From an uncultured Flavobacteriales bacterium (GTDB lineage Bacteria > Bacteroidota > Bacteroidia > Flavobacteriales > Vicingaceae): 9,073 nucleotides of DNA. The stretch lies in assembly GCA_913052515.1 (NCBI GenBank), contig CAJXFJ010000046.1, forward strand, positions 1-9,073. The letters are read 5' to 3'. This document shows, piece after piece, positions 5,275 to 9,073 of the stretch (position 1 is the first letter of the stretch; each line of letters opens with the position of its first letter). Below the pieces are notes generated by a model. That model had not been told where the DNA came from. It worked only from the letters and a program-made list of their open reading frames with translations, and did no database searches. A program made the position numbers and the translations under genes.

Positions 5275-7992
5275 TTAGCAAAAGTCGCAGTATTTAGCAT
5301 CTTCTTGATGATTCAAAGTATTGTCTTTGTTAAACAACTCATTGATTAATGATTCGAGTAAAGCATTGAAAAGCATTTCAATACCATTGATCTGAAGAGG
5401 CATGAAGCCAGATTGACTTTTTTGCAATGAAATGATTCCGGCTTGACTTTTTTCGCATTCGTTTAAGCCCACCAAATAATGCATCAATTGAACTGCTTTG
5501 GGTTTTTTATTTTCAAGCAATGCTTCTAGTTTAGTTTGGTTTAATTCATTCTGGTAAACGCTGCCACTTTTATAATCGATAATTCTTTTTTGTTTTTTGA
5601 GTTGATCAATTCGGTCTATTTTACCCTTTAAAGCAACTTCATTCAGGTAGGGTGACTCAATTGTGATCTTTCGTTCAAACTTAGATTCAAGTGCTAGTAT
5701 TAATAATTCATTTCCATTTAAGATTTCTTTTTCATCTAATGCAATTAAATTTTCTAAGTACTTTTCTGCGGCTTTGTATGTCAAAAAATGAAAGCCTTGA
5801 TTCGGTATTGATTTAGTGTTTAAGAGATAGTGTTTCTGAAGTACTGCCTCACTTTCCTTTTTAATTTGTTTAATCGCCATTTGATCCATGACTAATCCGA
5901 TATATGGAGTGTACAATTCTTCTAAACTATCATGCAAAATGTTACCATAAATCCTACTTTCAACTTGTTCTTGTAAACTATCTTCAACTCGAAGCCCCAA
6001 GCCATATTTAAAATAAAAATCTTGAGGGCAAGCAATCAATGTATTGAGAGCAGTTGCTGAGATACCATTTGTAAACAAGGATTTAAACTTTGTTAATGTT
6101 TCTTCAGTCTTCGCAATTTCAAATTCAGCCGCTACATGACTCTTTAAATCTTGATGTGCATGATGAATTTTTAGCTTACATTGGGGTGCTTTAGTTGGAA
6201 TTTCATGCATGAGCTGTGAAATAAAGCGACTTTTTTCACCGCCTAATAATTGCTGAGTACTGTTGTTGTAAATTAATTGAACATGCGAAGCACGCTGTAG
6301 AACACGATAAAAGTGATAAGCATAAATTGCATCTTTTTCTCTGTAAGAAGGTAGTCCAAACTTCTTTTTGATGTCGAACGGAATAAAAGAATTTTGACTT
6401 TTCCCGGCGGGTAAGATACCTTCATTTAAAGAACAAAAAATGATTCGTTCGAAATCAAGCAATCTACTTTCAAGTACACCCATAATTTGCAAACCACTGA
6501 GTGGTTCTCCAACAAAAGACACTTCTACTTCAGATACCGTTTGTTGAAAAAAGTAAAGCACATCTTCAATTTGGTTAAAAAGCTGATATTTTTCTTGATA
6601 ATCTATGATTTGTATAAAAACTAACTCAAAGTGAGCTAAATATTCATGATCAATCTTATTTCCAGATTTAGCAACTTGTTCAGATAAGCATTGGTTAAGT
6701 AGGAGTAAGTTTTTGATAATGCCATTGATTTCCACTTTTAGTGGAAAAATTGATACGCCTAATGCCTCATTCAAGGGAGAAAGGCCTTCTGTGCTTAACC
6801 AAGTCTTTCGGCCCTCTTGAACTTGTTGAATTAATTCATCTTTTTGCTTTTGAAAAGGCTTTGAAAGTTGGTTGATTAGTGGATGTTCTAAAAAGTAGAG
6901 TAAAGCTTTTGTGTAAATAAAATCACCATCATTTTCTTTTTGAGTTATGTTAATAAGTGATTCAAAATAAAATTGATAAAAATCGTAGATGTAACTCTGA
7001 CTTAATTGAGTTCCCATAGTTACGTTAACAGCTTGTATGCTTTGGGGTATGCTTTCTAGCACAGGTGTTAGTAGATTTTCATCGGCTAATATCAAAGCCG
7101 TATTTTCTAACTTTTGCTCTTCGCTTAGCTTTTCAAGTAATTGAGCCATAAGCTTCGTTTGGCCAATATTGCCTGAGACACTGTACAAATCAATTTCTTT
7201 TTTTTGCTCATTCCAATTATTAAAAACCCAATTGAAAGTATTGCTTTTTTCCTTATGAAGTCTAAGAAAGTTGCCGGCTTCTTGCAAAGGGTCATCCATG
7301 TAATAAGCATCACAATCCCATAAAAATTCATGCTGGTGACTTTTTGAAAGTTTATTTAGTAGCTGCTGTTCAGCATTTGTAATTGCATTAAATCCAGCTA
7401 TATAAATGGTTTGGTAGTTCAGATTTGAAAAAATTCCAGAACCATTGGCTTCTGCCAATCCTCTTAATTGCATGCCCGAATAGGCTAAGCCCTTTTTTTT
7501 CAGGTGCTCATTAAATTGCTGATAATATTTAGCAAGCCTTTTCCAAAACGATAAATACTTAAGTTGAAAATCACTGAGTTCCTCTCCATTTATATTCCAG
7601 CTTTCTAATGCTTTTGCTTCATTTAAAAATCCAAATAGCGACTCACTATCGATTAGATATCGGTCAATTTCATTAAAGTCTTGAAGTAGCGTATTCGCCC
7701 ACATCACAAATTCACTCAAAGGTTGTGCTTCCTCTTTTTCTATCTGTTTGTAAACTTGGTACAGTTCTAAAATTAACTGCGTTGGCTGGGCGCATACTGA
7801 ATCGGAATGTTCTTCAATAAAGTCTACTAAACTATAAATTTGAGGAGCCAAACTTGAGCGGTTTAGCTTTTTTGCAAATTGATTATTCAAAAAAGTGCCT
7901 GCCCTTTTGCTAGGAAGCAATATCAAACAATCTTCTAATTGTGATTCTTTTTTAAGAATGTAATCGGCTACATGGCTAATAAAAGTTTGCAT
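5275..7992 (-). CDS. AddB-like PD-(D/E)XK nuclease / inactive-helicase subunit
   Basis: This 905-aa protein resembles the AddB-type subunit of Bacteroidota recombinational repair helicase-nucleases, which process double-strand breaks for RecA loading. The N-terminus has the degenerate Walker A-like LLPSKRAGTFL (25-35). The middle has the helicase-like signatures VGEPLSGLQIMGVLESRLLDF (494-514) and FCSLNEGILPAG (519-530). The C-terminal RecB-type nuclease domain runs from about 645. It starts at ACPQDFYFKYGL (654-665), then has GNILHDSLEELY with His687, GKIDRID with Asp793, DYKSG with Asp806 and Lys808, and a QLMHYL motif at 835-840. The active-site residues look intact. A cysteine at 655 and the terminal CDFC (902-905) suggest a Fe-S cluster, but the final cysteine expected of a Cx2C-x5-C pattern is missing. 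No AddA/UvrD-like partner is in the window. The gene appears to be monocistronic, starting at ATG 7992. Confidence 0.85.
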   Translation of the reverse strand: MQTFISHVADYILKKESQLEDCLILLPSKRAGTFLNNQFAKKLNRSSLAPQIYSLVDFIEEHSDSVCAQPTQLILELYQVYKQIEKEEAQPLSEFVMWANTLLQDFNEIDRYLIDSESLFGFLNEAKALESWNINGEELSDFQLKYLSFWKRLAKYYQQFNEHLKKKGLAYSGMQLRGLAEANGSGIFSNLNYQTIYIAGFNAITNAEQQLLNKLSKSHQHEFLWDCDAYYMDDPLQEAGNFLRLHKEKSNTFNWVFNNWNEQKKEIDLYSVSGNIGQTKLMAQLLEKLSEEQKLENTALILADENLLTPVLESIPQSIQAVNVTMGTQLSQSYIYDFYQFYFESLINITQKENDGDFIYTKALLYFLEHPLINQLSKPFQKQKDELIQQVQEGRKTWLSTEGLSPLNEALGVSIFPLKVEINGIIKNLLLLNQCLSEQVAKSGNKIDHEYLAHFELVFIQIIDYQEKYQLFNQIEDVLYFFQQTVSEVEVSFVGEPLSGLQIMGVLESRLLDFERIIFCSLNEGILPAGKSQNSFIPFDIKKKFGLPSYREKDAIYAYHFYRVLQRASHVQLIYNNSTQQLLGGEKSRFISQLMHEIPTKAPQCKLKIHHAHQDLKSHVAAEFEIAKTEETLTKFKSLFTNGISATALNTLIACPQDFYFKYGLGLRVEDSLQEQVESRIYGNILHDSLEELYTPYIGLVMDQMAIKQIKKESEAVLQKHYLLNTKSIPNQGFHFLTYKAAEKYLENLIALDEKEILNGNELLILALESKFERKITIESPYLNEVALKGKIDRIDQLKKQKRIIDYKSGSVYQNELNQTKLEALLENKKPKAVQLMHYLVGLNECEKSQAGIISLQKSQSGFMPLQINGIEMLFNALLESLINELFNKDNTLNHQEDAKYCDFC

Positions 7993-8091
7993 GTTGTAAA
8001 CTTAATCAAGCCTTAAATTAATTTGGATTTCATTTTAGAAATATTCTTAACAATGGCAAGACTATTGCTTTATTGACCGCAAATAGATGAT

Positions 8092-8099
8092 TAATTTTG
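8092..8099 (+). promoter_or_regulatory. -7 element of the MORN-mnmA transcription unit
   Basis: TAATTTTG matches TAnnTTTG exactly and lies only 8 nt before the ATG at 8108. TTG triplets occur with spacers of 16 nt (8073-8075) and 24 nt (8065-8067), both just outside the usual range. If used, transcription would start about at 8103-8106, giving an almost leaderless mRNA and excluding the upstream ATG at 8087. Confidence 0.45.
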
Positions 8100-8107
8100 T
8101 GCCACTT

Positions 8108-9073
<966 letters not shown>

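Noticed and set aside
7125..7331. 68-aa minus-strand open frame
   Set aside because: It is a different frame of the AddB-like nuclease gene, with no start context or motif of its own.

Overview
The window looks like chromosomal DNA from a Bacteroidota bacterium, most likely of the Flavobacteriales or a nearby lineage. The evidence is the AT-rich composition with weak Shine-Dalgarno signals, several promoters of the Bacteroidota type (TAnnTTTG at -7), a secreted M43 metallopeptidase with a C-terminal type IX secretion (T9SS) sorting domain, an AddB-like nuclease of the Bacteroidota type, and proteins typical of that phylum (PspC protein with an N-terminal extension, DUF4252-like protein, MORN/YwqK-like protein).

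Layout. Positions 1-1865 hold a tightly packed minus-strand operon: a small exported DUF4252-like protein, a PadR-type repressor and a PspC-domain membrane protein that runs off the left edge. This resembles an envelope-stress module. A 178-bp divergent intergenic region (1866-2043) carries a promoter for each direction and an imperfect palindrome over the operon promoter. A TerC-family membrane protein lies on the plus strand (2044-2763). Its stop codon overlaps the stop codon of a convergent mqnE (2760-3908, minus), a radical SAM enzyme of the futalosine route to menaquinone. Upstream of mqnE on the same strand are a secreted zinc peptidase (3954-5150) and a 905-aa AddB-like helicase/nuclease subunit (5275-7992). 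The 124-bp gap between those two contains a strong terminator-like hairpin whose U-tract is on the plus strand, opposite to both flanking genes. On the plus strand at the right edge, an exported MORN-repeat protein overlaps the start of mnmA, the tRNA 2-thiouridylase, which is cut by the window end.

Functionally this is mostly ordinary core and housekeeping content: envelope stress, metal or membrane homeostasis, quinone synthesis, DNA repair, tRNA modification and a secreted protease. I found no mobile element, CRISPR array, rRNA, tRNA or phage gene, and no convincing undescribed multi-gene system. The items most worth a second look are the orphan plus-strand terminator, the possible PadR operator, the near-leaderless start of the MORN gene, and the apparently incomplete C-terminal cysteine motif of the AddB-like protein.
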